Source: Candidatus Saccharimonadota bacterium
GTDB taxonomy: Bacteria > Patescibacteriota > Saccharimonadia > Saccharimonadales > Saccharimonadaceae
DNA: 64,000 nucleotides
Assembly (NCBI GenBank): GCA_017513905.1
Contig: JAFWMR010000006.1
Coordinates: 1 to 64,000 of the forward strand
Reading direction: 5' to 3'
Shown here: one piece after another, positions 51,537 to 61,139 of the stretch
Layout of the letters: every line of letters begins with the position of its first letter
Position numbering within the stretch: position 1 is the first letter of the stretch
Position numbers and translations under genes: made by a program
Notes under the pieces: model-generated
Database searches by the model: none
What the model was told of the DNA's origin: nothing
Seen by the model: the letters and a program-made list of their open reading frames with translations, nothing else

Positions 51537-53543
51537 ATGATGAAACAAGTTAAGAGTCTAGTCAAAGATAAGTTGTTGAATATCTTCGGTTTCGTCGTGA
51601 TAGATTTTCTTATCATGGTCGCTTCGTCATTTCTAGCCATCTGGATTCGTTTCGACTTTTCTAAGGTCCCACAACAATATCTACAGAACTGCAATGACTA
51701 CCTTCTCTTTGATTTCTTAATTCTTCTAATCGTATTTTCCATTCTTAAACTCTACACTTCTGTCTGGAAATACGCATCCGTCTACGAGCTAATCAACATC
51801 GTCGCTGGCTGTATCATCACAGAAACCACCATGTACCTGTACAAGACTATTCTTGGCGCTAAGATGCCAACTAGCTATTACTTGCTACAGATATTTATTC
51901 TTACCGTTCTCGTTTGCTTCTCTCGTCTCGGCTATCGCATGCTTAGAACTATCTACAAGAAGTTCGCCAACAAAGGCAGGACCGTCAACACCATGCTGAT
52001 TGGCGCTGGCGATGCTGGACGCATGATCATCGACGAGATCTACAACAACCAGTCCGCATCTGACACCAGGATAGTCTGTATCGTTGACGACGACAAGACT
52101 AAGACCGGCTCTTACATCCGCGGCATCAAGATCAAAGGCACGTTAAAGGACATCAAGCTCCTAGCTATTAAGGACGAGGTCGAGAATATCATCATCGCCA
52201 TCCCATCCGCACCAAAGGACAAGATCGACCGTATCGTCACCGAATGCCACAAGACCGAATGTAAGAAGATCGAGATTCTTCCGTCTATCTATGCATCCAT
52301 GAACGACAAAGAAGGTGGCGTCCTCAACAAGATCCGCCCGCTTTCCTACGAAGATTTCCTTGGCCGTGATCAGATCGTCGTCAATAACGCAGAAATCAAT
52401 GACAACTTGACCAACAAAGTTATCCTCGTCACCGGCGGCGGTGGCTCTATTGGCTCTGAGCTTTGTCGTCAGATCGCCAAGGCGAACCCTGAGCTACTTA
52501 TAATTTTCGACATCTATGAGAACAACGCCTATGAAATCGAGCAAGAGCTACTCCGCGACTATCCAGACCTAAACCTCAGGACTATCATCGGCTCCGTCCG
52601 TGACTACGATCGTCTTGAGAAAGTATTCCAAGAATTCCATCCGAACCAAGTCTATCACGCCGCCGCACACAAGCACGTGCCACTCATGGAAGTTAGCCCA
52701 AACGAAGCTATCAAGAACAACTGTCTCGGCACCTTGAACGCTGCCAAGCTCGCTGATAAATACGGCGCGAAGAAGTTCGTTCTCGTCTCTACCGACAAGG
52801 CCGTCCGTCCGACTAACATTATGGGAGCCAGTAAACGCATCTGCGAGATGATCGTCCAAACCTACGACAAGCTTTCCAAGACCGACTATGTCGCCGTCCG
52901 CTTCGGCAACGTCTTGGGTAGCAACGGCTCCGTCATTCCACTTTTCTTGAAGCAGATCGAGCATGGCGGCCCAGTCACCGTCACAGACAAGAACATCACG
53001 CGCTACTTCATGACTATCCCGGAGGCCGTCAGTCTCATTCTCCAAGCCTCCGCTTACGCTGAAGGTGGCGAGATCTTCGTCCTCGACATGGGCGAGCCAG
53101 TCAAAATCTACGACCTTGCTAAGAAAATCATTCGCTACAAAGGCTTCATTCCAGGCAAAGACATCGAAATCAAAATTACCGGCCTCCGCCCAGGCGAGAA
53201 ACTCTACGAAGAAATGCTCATGGAAGAGGAAGGTCTCAAAGAGACTCCAAACAAGCTCATCCACATCGGTAGACCTATCGCTATCCGAGAGAACTTCCTA
53301 GAAGATCTCGACAACCTCATCACCGCAGCGAGAGATAACAGCGACGATATCAAGAAGCTCACCGCGAAGCTCGTCACCACCTACAAGCCAGGCAAAGAAG
53401 CCAAAGAAATCGAGCAAGCCAAAAAAGCCGAAAAAGCCAAGAAGCTTGATGAGCTCGTAGTCTTAGACGAAAAACCCAAACCAAATAAGAAGTTATCCAA
53501 GAAGCTCATCGCTACTTACGAACCGATAAAGGAAAATAAGTAG
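51537..53543 (+). CDS. Membrane nucleoside-diphosphate-sugar 4,6-dehydratase
   Basis: A 668-residue CapD/WbpM/PglF-type enzyme that starts synthesis of 4-keto-6-deoxy sugars, probably from UDP-GlcNAc. Four N-terminal transmembrane helices (about 18-145) are followed by a Rossmann-like domain (LIGAGDAGRMI) and the catalytic SDR domain with VTGGGGSIGSELCRQ, HAAAHKHVPLME, LVSTDKAVRPTNIMGASKR and RFGNVLGSNGSVIPLF. A Lys-rich tail of about 70 residues is extra. It heads a run of eight genes linked by overlaps or a 1-nt gap. GGAGGG (51521-51526) lies 10 nt before the ATG. Confidence 0.93.
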   Translation: MMKQVKSLVKDKLLNIFGFVVIDFLIMVASSFLAIWIRFDFSKVPQQYLQNCNDYLLFDFLILLIVFSILKLYTSVWKYASVYELINIVAGCIITETTMYLYKTILGAKMPTSYYLLQIFILTVLVCFSRLGYRMLRTIYKKFANKGRTVNTMLIGAGDAGRMIIDEIYNNQSASDTRIVCIVDDDKTKTGSYIRGIKIKGTLKDIKLLAIKDEVENIIIAIPSAPKDKIDRIVTECHKTECKKIEILPSIYASMNDKEGGVLNKIRPLSYEDFLGRDQIVVNNAEINDNLTNKVILVTGGGGSIGSELCRQIAKANPELLIIFDIYENNAYEIEQELLRDYPDLNLRTIIGSVRDYDRLEKVFQEFHPNQVYHAAAHKHVPLMEVSPNEAIKNNCLGTLNAAKLADKYGAKKFVLVSTDKAVRPTNIMGASKRICEMIVQTYDKLSKTDYVAVRFGNVLGSNGSVIPLFLKQIEHGGPVTVTDKNITRYFMTIPEAVSLILQASAYAEGGEIFVLDMGEPVKIYDLAKKIIRYKGFIPGKDIEIKITGLRPGEKLYEEMLMEEEGLKETPNKLIHIGRPIAIRENFLEDLDNLITAARDNSDDIKKLTAKLVTTYKPGKEAKEIEQAKKAEKAKKLDELVVLDEKPKPNKKLSKKLIATYEPIKENK

Positions 53544-54118
53544 TGTATCAACATTTTTTCAAACGTCTTTTGGACTTACTTTTATCGTCAATTGCGATTA
53601 TAATATTGATTGTGCCTATGTTTTTTATATCCCTCATTATTCTTATTACGGATCCAGGACCAGTTTTTTTCAAGCAAAAAAGATACGGCAGAAACAAAAC
53701 ATATTTCAACATCCTCAAGTTTCGTACCATGAAGGTTGATACTCCAGACGTCCCAACCGACAAGTTGGAGAATCCAGAAGAGTACATCACCGGTATCGGC
53801 AGAGTCTTGCGCAAGACTAGTCTCGATGAGCTTCCGCAGATTTTCAATATTTTTGTTGGCCAGATGAGCTTCATCGGCCCAAGACCTGCGCTATGGAACC
53901 AAAAGAATCTCATCAAGCTTCGTGACAAAGTTCATGCCAACGACGTCCGCCCAGGTCTCAGCGGTTGGGCGCAAATCAATGGCCGTGATGATATCAGCGA
54001 GAAGAAGAAGGCTAAGCTCGACGGTGAATATATGGAACGCCTCAGCTTCTTTTTCGATATAAAATGTTTCTTCGGAACCTTTATGAAAGTATTTAAGAGT
54101 GAAGGAGTAAAAGCATGA
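53543..54118 (+). CDS. Undecaprenyl-phosphate sugar-1-phosphate transferase
   Basis: A 191-residue monotopic phosphoglycosyl transferase of the PglC/WcaJ-domain type, which loads the first sugar phosphate onto undecaprenyl phosphate. It has the re-entrant N-terminal helix, KFRTMKVD, LRKTSLDELPQIFNI with the catalytic Asp-Glu pair, and RPGLSGWAQINGRDDIS. Small size matches the PglC class. The GTG start shares one base with the previous stop. Confidence 0.92.
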   Translation: MYQHFFKRLLDLLLSSIAIIILIVPMFFISLIILITDPGPVFFKQKRYGRNKTYFNILKFRTMKVDTPDVPTDKLENPEEYITGIGRVLRKTSLDELPQIFNIFVGQMSFIGPRPALWNQKNLIKLRDKVHANDVRPGLSGWAQINGRDDISEKKKAKLDGEYMERLSFFFDIKCFFGTFMKVFKSEGVKA

Positions 54119-54987
54119 AAAGAGTTTTGATTACTGGCGAGCATAGCTATATTGGCGAATCTGTAGAGAACTACCTGCACGAAAACTATCCGAAGAGTTA
54201 CAAAATTGATACTATCAGCGTCAAAGGCGATGATTGGAAAAACTATGACTTCTCAAAATACGACACTATTTTTCATGTCGCCGGCATCGCCCATTCCGAT
54301 AATGGTAAAATAACCGAAGAAAAGAAAAAACTATATTACGCAGTCAATACCGATTTAACCATTGACGTTGCAAAGAAAGCGAAGAAGGACGGAGCTAAAC
54401 AGTTTATTTTTATGAGCTCCGCCATTGTTTATGGAGAAAGTGCCAAAATCGGCAAAGATAAACTCATCACTAAAGATACACCAGTTTCGCCAAAAAATTG
54501 CTATGGTGACAGTAAAGTCCAAGCAGAAAACGGCATCAAAAAACTGGATTGCGATAAATTCAAGGTCGTCATCCTTCGCCCGCCAATGATTTATGGCAAA
54601 GGTTGCAAAGGCAACTTCCAATCACTAGTCGAAATAGCAGACAAACTGCCAGTCTTTCCATACGTCAATAACCAACGCTCTATGCTCTATGTTGAGAATC
54701 TTGCTGAATTTATCCATCTCGCAATCAAAAACAATGAACAAGGTACATTTTGGCCAGCGAACAACGAGTATAGCAACACAAGCGAGCTGGTCCAAAAAAT
54801 TAGCATAATCAAAGGTAAAAAAACTCGACTAATCAAAGGCTTCACGCCACTCATTAAACTTGCAGGACTGTTCAGCCAGTTCCCGAATAAGGCTTTCGGG
54901 AATCTTAGGTACGATTCAGAATTGACAAAGTATAAAACCGACTACAGAGTTAATACACTCGAAAACAGTATAGAGAAATCGCTATGA
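54115..54987 (+). CDS. NAD-dependent sugar epimerase/dehydratase
   Basis: A 290-residue SDR enzyme with a modified nucleotide-binding start LITGEHSYIGESV, FHVAGIAHSD, FMSSAIVYGES, and the catalytic Tyr-Lys in NCYGDSKVQAE. It is related to UDP-glucose 4-epimerase or 4-ketoreductase enzymes of polysaccharide loci and probably acts after the 4,6-dehydratase; the exact reaction is not determinable. ATGA overlaps join it to both neighbours. Confidence 0.82.
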   Translation: MKRVLITGEHSYIGESVENYLHENYPKSYKIDTISVKGDDWKNYDFSKYDTIFHVAGIAHSDNGKITEEKKKLYYAVNTDLTIDVAKKAKKDGAKQFIFMSSAIVYGESAKIGKDKLITKDTPVSPKNCYGDSKVQAENGIKKLDCDKFKVVILRPPMIYGKGCKGNFQSLVEIADKLPVFPYVNNQRSMLYVENLAEFIHLAIKNNEQGTFWPANNEYSNTSELVQKISIIKGKKTRLIKGFTPLIKLAGLFSQFPNKAFGNLRYDSELTKYKTDYRVNTLENSIEKSL

Positions 54988-56069
54988 AAAAGAAGGTTTT
55001 GTTCTTGGTCAATCACGATTTGGTAATCTATAACTTCCGCCTAGAAATAGTTGAAGCAATGCTAAAAAAGGGATACGAAGTGCACATTTCGTCACCATAT
55101 GGCGATAGGATAGATGAGCTAACAAAGATAGGTGCCATTTTTCATGATATAAAAATAAATCGTCATGGAATAAACCCAATTAAGGAAATTGCCATTTTAA
55201 GTAACTACAAGAAGTTACTTAAAGAAATAAAACCAGATATAATATTTGGCTTCACTATTAAACCAAATATCTATGGCGCGATCGCTTCGCGCAAACATCG
55301 CATACCATTTGTTGCTAATATTACTGGGCTTGGAACTGCTACCGAGAACGTTGGAATTACTCAAAAAATAATCATATCCATGTATAAATATGCTTTTAGG
55401 GATGTCGAAAAGGTATTCTTCCAGAATGAATCCAATCAAAACTTCTTTCTAGAACACAATATTATAAAAGGTAATTATGATTTACTTCCGGGATCAGGTG
55501 TGAATCTTGAAAGATACCCGTACAGAGAGTATCCGAAAGGAAAAACAATAAAATTCGCATTTATCAGCCGAATTATGAAAGAAAAGGGTATTGATTATTA
55601 TCTAGAAGCAGCAGAAAAAATAAAAAAAGAATACCCAAATACCGAATTTCACATATGCGGTTTTTGTGAGCAAGACTACGAAGATAAACTAAAAGAATAT
55701 CAGGGCAAAGGTATAATTATCTATCACGGCATGATTAAAGATGTCGCCGGTTTTATGGCTAAAATGCATTGCATCGTACACCCGACGTATTATCCAGAAG
55801 GAATGAGCAATGTGCTGCTAGAGGCCTGCGCAACAGGGAGACCAATTATTACAACAAACATCCCAGGGTGTAAGGAAATAGTTAATGATAACGTGAATGG
55901 TTTTATTATTCAAAAGGAAAATGTAGAAGAACTGGAACAAAAAATCAAAAAATTCATATTATTAAAACAGTCCGCAAGAATAAAACTTGGCTCACAAGCA
56001 AGACAAACGGTCGAAAACTCTTTTGATAGAAAAATAGTCATAAAGAAATATATGGAGTTGTTAACATGA
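54984..56069 (+). CDS. GT4 glycosyltransferase
   Basis: A 361-residue GT-B enzyme: the KKKVLFLVNHDLVIYNFRLE opening, KPDIIFGFTIKPNIYG, ISRIMKEKGIDYYLEA and the donor-site signature EGMSNVLLEACATGRPII. It resembles the second glycosyltransferases of capsule loci. From about here to 60.8 kb the sequence becomes strikingly A/T-rich compared with its neighbours. Linked by ATGA overlaps on both sides. Confidence 0.87.
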   Translation: MKKKVLFLVNHDLVIYNFRLEIVEAMLKKGYEVHISSPYGDRIDELTKIGAIFHDIKINRHGINPIKEIAILSNYKKLLKEIKPDIIFGFTIKPNIYGAIASRKHRIPFVANITGLGTATENVGITQKIIISMYKYAFRDVEKVFFQNESNQNFFLEHNIIKGNYDLLPGSGVNLERYPYREYPKGKTIKFAFISRIMKEKGIDYYLEAAEKIKKEYPNTEFHICGFCEQDYEDKLKEYQGKGIIIYHGMIKDVAGFMAKMHCIVHPTYYPEGMSNVLLEACATGRPIITTNIPGCKEIVNDNVNGFIIQKENVEELEQKIKKFILLKQSARIKLGSQARQTVENSFDRKIVIKKYMELLT

Positions 56070-57124
56070 GCAGAGATAACGACAAAAGAAAGTCTATATG
56101 TTTTTTCACGCTCTATACTGATAAAGGTGCTTCATCAAAATATCGTATTATACAATTTAGGGAAGACCTAGAAAAAAAATACGATACAAAATGGTTCAAT
56201 TTCTGGAATGACAAATATACGGAAGAATACATAAATAATAAAAAGAAATACATAGTCCAAATTGTAACAATTTACCTCATCTCTGCTATAAAAAGAATTT
56301 ACCAATTATTATTCATAGCGCCAAAATACGATATAGTATTCATACAGAAAACAATAATTCCAAAAAATAAAAACACATTCCTATCTCGTATAAAAAAAAG
56401 AAATAGAAGAATTATATATGACGTAGATGACGCCGTTTACGAAGAGCCATCAAGTAACTCAGATAATATTGCAGAAAAATCTGACCTAATAATATGTGGT
56501 AATCAAATACTTCGCAATCACTATAAGAAAATAAACAACAAATGTATTGTAATCCCAACAATTGATAATACAAAACTATACCCTAGGTATTGGAAAAATA
56601 CATTCGATAATAAAATAATAGGTTGGATAGGTAGCAAATCAACAATAAATAATTTAGACCTCATAATTAAACCACTGAAACAAATCATAGAGAATGACAA
56701 AAGAGTGCATCTTAGAATAATATGCAGCGACACATATGGTTACGAAAATAAAATTGATAATATAGAGTTTGTAAAATGGGACAAGACAAACTACTTAAAA
56801 TCCCTAAGCGATATAACAATAGGGATAATGCCACTATATGATACGAGCTTTAATCGAGGGAAATGCGGGTTTAAACTTATTCAATACTTAAGCTTAAAAA
56901 AGCCTGTTATAGCTAGCGATGTCGGCGTTAATAAAACAATAGTAAAAGACTGTGGCCTGATTGCGCATAATGAGTCGGAATGGGGTATGGCAATAAAAAC
57001 ACTGTTATATGATGAAAAGCAATATAATAAGATGTCAGATAATATAGAAAATAGTTTTCTATCAGTATACGGTTACGATGTGATATATGATAAACTAACA
57101 ACGGCAATAGAAGCGATTAAATGA
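56066..57124 (+). CDS. Glycosyltransferase (GT-B type)
   Basis: A 352-residue A/T-rich gene product. N-terminal KSICFFTLYTDKGASSKYRI and IIYDVDDAVYEEP, then IGWIGSKSTINNL and the C-terminal GKCGFKLIQYLSLKKPVIAS donor motif identify a group 1 type glycosyltransferase. Specificity unknown. Overlaps both neighbours by four bases. Confidence 0.82.
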   Translation: MSRDNDKRKSICFFTLYTDKGASSKYRIIQFREDLEKKYDTKWFNFWNDKYTEEYINNKKKYIVQIVTIYLISAIKRIYQLLFIAPKYDIVFIQKTIIPKNKNTFLSRIKKRNRRIIYDVDDAVYEEPSSNSDNIAEKSDLIICGNQILRNHYKKINNKCIVIPTIDNTKLYPRYWKNTFDNKIIGWIGSKSTINNLDLIIKPLKQIIENDKRVHLRIICSDTYGYENKIDNIEFVKWDKTNYLKSLSDITIGIMPLYDTSFNRGKCGFKLIQYLSLKKPVIASDVGVNKTIVKDCGLIAHNESEWGMAIKTLLYDEKQYNKMSDNIENSFLSVYGYDVIYDKLTTAIEAIK

Positions 57125-58338
57125 ATACAAAAGAGAAAAAATTAAATAATAGAAGCAAAATATCATTATATCTATATTTATTCTTTGTGCTATTCGGACC
57201 GAAACTATTCACAGTAATAGATACGTCAATCATTGCGAGCCTTATTATGATAGTAACCTGCGCATTCGGTGATAAGGAAAGGCGAACCATAGACAGAAAT
57301 CAATGCGCACTATTAATACTATTGGTTATTATTTTAGTATATGGCCTAATAATATGTTTAATAAACGGAAACTTTGATATAGTTTTTATTGGCAGAATGA
57401 CAAGAGCCTGTGCATCGACAGTAGCGTTATATTTTTTCGTAAAAACACACGACGACAAGGAAGAAATAGGAACGGCAATTATAAATTTATTAATAATGCA
57501 TGCAATAGTAGTTATACTATCATCCTTGATCTTTATAGATATACAAGATGCATTAAGATGGTTTACGGGTTTTGACAAAACGGCGAGGTATTTTAGATCG
57601 ACTGGTCTTATGACAGGTTTCGATATATCGGGTTTATTATGCGCAATAGGTACAATACTAGTCTTGCTTCAAAAGAAATTTAATCCTATAAAATATTTTA
57701 TATTTTTGATAGCATTATTATTTACGTCGCGATTTTCATTAATCATCTATGCTATAATGACGATTGAGTATTTAATAATTAAAAGAAAAGAGAAGAAAGC
57801 CAAAATTAAAAAAGCATGCATCTTGATTACTTTAACACCCATAGCGATAATAGGGATGCTGCTCATAATCTTAACAACCAAAAACGACATAACGTCAAAC
57901 GCGATCAACGGATTCTCAGAATCATTTCCAAGTATATATAAATTTGTAAAAAACATAGACATAGCATACGCGAACACGGACTTTAACGAGGCCGCTTCTG
58001 CAAATATAAGTATAAGCGACAACCACATAGAAGCTATATTTGGTAAGGGCATATATGGAGGAGGAGACTCGGGCTATACTAGAATAATAAATAGCATAGG
58101 CATAATAGGATTAATCGCAGTTGCTATTTGGCACATCAAACTATTCAGAGATTATACAAGCCGAGATGACAACACGATGCTCTTAACGGTATTATTCGTA
58201 ACCATTTTGGCTATACTTGATTTCAAAAACTCATATTTCTTTACGGGAACATTTTTCGAAATAATGCTATTGGAACTATCCATAAACAGTAATAAGAAAT
58301 TTAAGGAAAAAAATGAAAATATTATACGTTATATATAG
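57121..58338 (+). CDS. Wzy-type polysaccharide polymerase candidate
   Basis: A 405-residue integral membrane protein with about ten hydrophobic helices and a larger outer loop at about 265-310. Sequence motifs are few, as is usual for Wzy polymerases. The call rests on topology, position among glycosyltransferases and just before the flippase region, and A/T-rich composition. An O-antigen ligase-like protein is the alternative. Confidence 0.72.
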   Translation: MNTKEKKLNNRSKISLYLYLFFVLFGPKLFTVIDTSIIASLIMIVTCAFGDKERRTIDRNQCALLILLVIILVYGLIICLINGNFDIVFIGRMTRACASTVALYFFVKTHDDKEEIGTAIINLLIMHAIVVILSSLIFIDIQDALRWFTGFDKTARYFRSTGLMTGFDISGLLCAIGTILVLLQKKFNPIKYFIFLIALLFTSRFSLIIYAIMTIEYLIIKRKEKKAKIKKACILITLTPIAIIGMLLIILTTKNDITSNAINGFSESFPSIYKFVKNIDIAYANTDFNEAASANISISDNHIEAIFGKGIYGGGDSGYTRIINSIGIIGLIAVAIWHIKLFRDYTSRDDNTMLLTVLFVTILAILDFKNSYFFTGTFFEIMLLELSINSNKKFKEKNENIIRYI

Positions 58339-59485
58339 AGAAAACATTTTCAGCCCTATAGTAAAAAGTCAGGTAATAGACCTACTCTCAAAAAATAGCA
58401 ATAAAGAAGAAATTCACCTACTATGGATTAAGAGAATTGACAGCTATTTTCGCAATAGAAAGAAAATTACCGAAACAAAAAAGATATTAAAGAAAAACAA
58501 AATAATCCTTCATGAAATACCATTTATTGTCGGCAGATTCCCACTAACAAAAAGAGTATTCGATTTTGCATATCTACAAGTCAAACGCAGCATAGCAAAA
58601 ATAATAGGTAAATATAAAATACAAATAGTCCAGACAAGAGGTTATAACGCGGGGTTACTAATCACAAAGATCATAAAAGAATATAAATTAAAAAGAACAG
58701 CTCATATTTTTGACCCAAGGTCTCCGTATTTGACAGAAATCCAGAGTACATACGATATTACTACGGATAGCAAGAGATATAATTTTTGGAATAGTAGTGA
58801 AGAATATATATTTAGAGAAGCGACATATACAATTGCGACATCAAACTCGTTCAAAGAGTATGTTAATTCAAGAGGCGGAAAGGCTATATACATACCAAAT
58901 AACTCAGAAATAAAAAATATAAATATTGCTATAAACAAATCCCGACACAAAAGAAGAAATTCAATTTGTTATGTTGGAAGTATGGGGCATGGATGGAACA
59001 ACGTAGATACGTACATAAATTTTATAGAGAACATATATAAAATTGAAAAAAATATAAACTATGAATTCTACATACTGGAACAGTGCATCCCTCTAGTGAC
59101 GGAAAAAATCAATCAAAGCATAATACCAAACAGCAAAATTAAAATCAGTTCCGTTCCGCCAGAAAAAATTTCAGACGAAATTGCAGGGTGCTTAGCTGGA
59201 ATGCAAATAATGAGTAGCAAAGATACGAGGCTGGGGATTAAGACGGTAGATTACCTTTCGGCAGGGGTGCCAATTATCTGCAACAGAAACGCCATGGGAG
59301 CGTCAGACCTAGTGAATAAGACTGGGCTTGGTTGGAATATAGATAAAATCAAAATCGAAACAATAGTAGAATTAATGAAACAAAACAATTTATCCGAAAA
59401 ATGCATAAAATATGCGTACGATAATTTTTCTACCGATTCAATAGCGCTTAAATACGACAAATTGTATCATAACTTGACTAAGTAA
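58313..59485 (+). CDS. Glycosyltransferase (GT4-like)
   Basis: A 390-residue protein. IQIVQTRGYNAGLLITKIIK and AHIFDPRSPY in the N-terminal half, YVGSMGHGWNNVD at the hinge and RLGIKTVDYLSAGVPIICNR in the donor site indicate a GT-B glycosyltransferase. It starts inside the end of the polymerase gene (26-nt overlap) with AAGGA just upstream. Acceptor and donor unknown. Confidence 0.8.
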   Translation: MKILYVIYRENIFSPIVKSQVIDLLSKNSNKEEIHLLWIKRIDSYFRNRKKITETKKILKKNKIILHEIPFIVGRFPLTKRVFDFAYLQVKRSIAKIIGKYKIQIVQTRGYNAGLLITKIIKEYKLKRTAHIFDPRSPYLTEIQSTYDITTDSKRYNFWNSSEEYIFREATYTIATSNSFKEYVNSRGGKAIYIPNNSEIKNINIAINKSRHKRRNSICYVGSMGHGWNNVDTYINFIENIYKIEKNINYEFYILEQCIPLVTEKINQSIIPNSKIKISSVPPEKISDEIAGCLAGMQIMSSKDTRLGIKTVDYLSAGVPIICNRNAMGASDLVNKTGLGWNIDKIKIETIVELMKQNNLSEKCIKYAYDNFSTDSIALKYDKLYHNLTK

Positions 59486-59486
59486 C

Positions 59487-61010
59487 ATGAGAAAAAAAGA
59501 AGTCATCAATAATATAGTCGCAAATCTGGCATTACAGTTAGTAATTATTATTAATGGTTTCATAATACCGAAGATAATCATAGAATCATTCGGATCAACA
59601 ATAAATGGGCTCGTTACATCTATCACGCAATTCTTAGCATATATAACTCTCCTAGAATCTGGATTCGGTCCGGTCGTCAAGTCGTTATTATATAAGCCAA
59701 TAGCTAGCAAGAATAAAAAAGAGATAGAACAAATACTAAAATCATCAGAATCATTCTTTAAAAGAATATCCATCATATTTATATTGTACATTTTACTTCT
59801 GTGCATAATTTTTCCCCACATCACCAATGAAGCATACGACGTAATATATACCGGATCATTGATAATTATCATAGGAATTAGCACTTTTGCCGAATACTTC
59901 TTTGGAATTACGTATAAATTATTCCTCCAGGCGAAACAAAAAACATACATTTCATCAATAATTCAGGTATTCACCTATATATCATCCATAATAGCCGTAA
60001 TAATCCTTGCAAAAATAGGAGCAGGCATACATGTCATTAAGCTAATAAGCGGATTGATATTTGTGTTGAGACCTATTGCGCAAAATATATACGTAAAGAA
60101 AAAATACAATATCAAAATTGGTAAAAAGAAAGAAGAATACCCGATAAGGCAAAAATGGGACGGACTGGCACAGCATATAGCATATGTTATTCATACAAAT
60201 ACCGATATAACAGTACTTACGATATTCTCAAGTTTACCTGAAGTATCGGTATACTCCGTCTATCTTCTAATTATAAAAGGGGTTAAGGCGATTATAGCGG
60301 CAATATCGAACGGAACAGAGGCTACATTTGGAGACATGATAGCAAAAAAAGAAGTTGAAACTCTGCAAATAAGGTTTAACCAATACGAGTCACTATACTA
60401 CACAATATGCACTATGCTTTTTGGATGTTCCATAGTATTAATTACTCCATTAGTATCGATATATACCCATGGAATAACAGATGTAAACTATGTTAGGCCA
60501 ATATTCGGAGCCCTATTGGTAATAAGTGAATTTATCTGGGCTATCAGGCAACCATATAATGATTTAATAAAAGTAGCTGGACATTTCAAGCAAACGAGAA
60601 TCGGAGCATGGGTTGAGTGCATTACAAATATTATCATTTCAATTATATTAGTCCAACGTCTAGGCATAATCGGCGTAGCAATCGGAACTATTGTTGCAAT
60701 GACAATTCGAGCCACAGAGTTTATTTATCATACGAACAAATATATCCTTAAACGCTCGATTTGGGAAAGTATTAAAAAAATACTATTGGTGGTTGTTGAA
60801 ACTATTATCATTGTTTTGATTTGTAACCTCCTTCCGTACCGCGAAAATACAGATTATCTAAACTGGGGAATCAACGCATTAATGACGTTCCTCGTAGCCG
60901 CCGTGGTTGTCCTCGGCACTAATGCAATCTTCTTCCGCAAGGAACTCTCAGAGATCAAAACCCTCTTCAAGTCTCTCCTCCACCGCAAACCCCCCAAACC
61001 CGATAAATAA
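59487..61010 (+). CDS. Wzx-type lipid-linked oligosaccharide flippase
   Basis: A 507-residue MOP-superfamily membrane protein with 12 or more predicted helices and the N-terminal pattern NGFIIPKIIIESFGSTINGL typical of Gram-positive polysaccharide flippases. It should move the undecaprenyl-linked repeat unit outward for the polymerase. The last 150 bp or so return to G/C-richer, host-like composition, and the 3' end (60963-61013) is duplicated at 61949-61998, marking a recombination joint. Confidence 0.87.
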   Translation: MRKKEVINNIVANLALQLVIIINGFIIPKIIIESFGSTINGLVTSITQFLAYITLLESGFGPVVKSLLYKPIASKNKKEIEQILKSSESFFKRISIIFILYILLLCIIFPHITNEAYDVIYTGSLIIIIGISTFAEYFFGITYKLFLQAKQKTYISSIIQVFTYISSIIAVIILAKIGAGIHVIKLISGLIFVLRPIAQNIYVKKKYNIKIGKKKEEYPIRQKWDGLAQHIAYVIHTNTDITVLTIFSSLPEVSVYSVYLLIIKGVKAIIAAISNGTEATFGDMIAKKEVETLQIRFNQYESLYYTICTMLFGCSIVLITPLVSIYTHGITDVNYVRPIFGALLVISEFIWAIRQPYNDLIKVAGHFKQTRIGAWVECITNIIISIILVQRLGIIGVAIGTIVAMTIRATEFIYHTNKYILKRSIWESIKKILLVVVETIIIVLICNLLPYRENTDYLNWGINALMTFLVAAVVVLGTNAIFFRKELSEIKTLFKSLLHRKPPKPDK

Positions 61011-61013
61011 TCC
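60963..61013 (+). repeat. Direct repeat A: wzx 3' end
   Basis: About 51 bp covering the last 16 codons of the flippase gene and the stop. It matches 61949-61998 with about nine differences by eye (shared CTCTTCAA, TCTCTCCTCCACC, CCCAAACCC, AAATAATCC). Confidence 0.8.
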
Positions 61014-61100
61014 ATTTCATCCATTCACTTCCTCTCCTCCTCCGCCCTCGCTTCTACTTCCCGTCACATGCCCACCGCCCACACCACATCCCGCCTATAC
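61011..61100 (+). other. Pyrimidine-rich intergenic tract
   Basis: About 90 bases consisting very largely of C and T on this strand, with no frame, hairpin or promoter seen until TTGCAA at 61101. A similar tract lies at 63910-63980. Confidence 0.6.
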
Positions 61101-61131
61101 TTGCAAAGAGCGTAAAAATGGTTGATATAAT
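61101..61131 (+). promoter_or_regulatory. Promoter of the Abi-C gene, leaderless
   Basis: TTGCAA (61101-61106), 19-bp spacer ending in TGA, TATAAT (61126-61131), 8 nt before ATG 61140. Confidence 0.6.
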
Positions 61132-61139
61132 ATATAAAT

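Noticed and set aside
52569-53264. 231-residue minus-strand frame inside the 4,6-dehydratase gene
   Set aside because: It mirrors conserved coding sequence on the other strand; no promoter, Shine-Dalgarno or recognisable domain.
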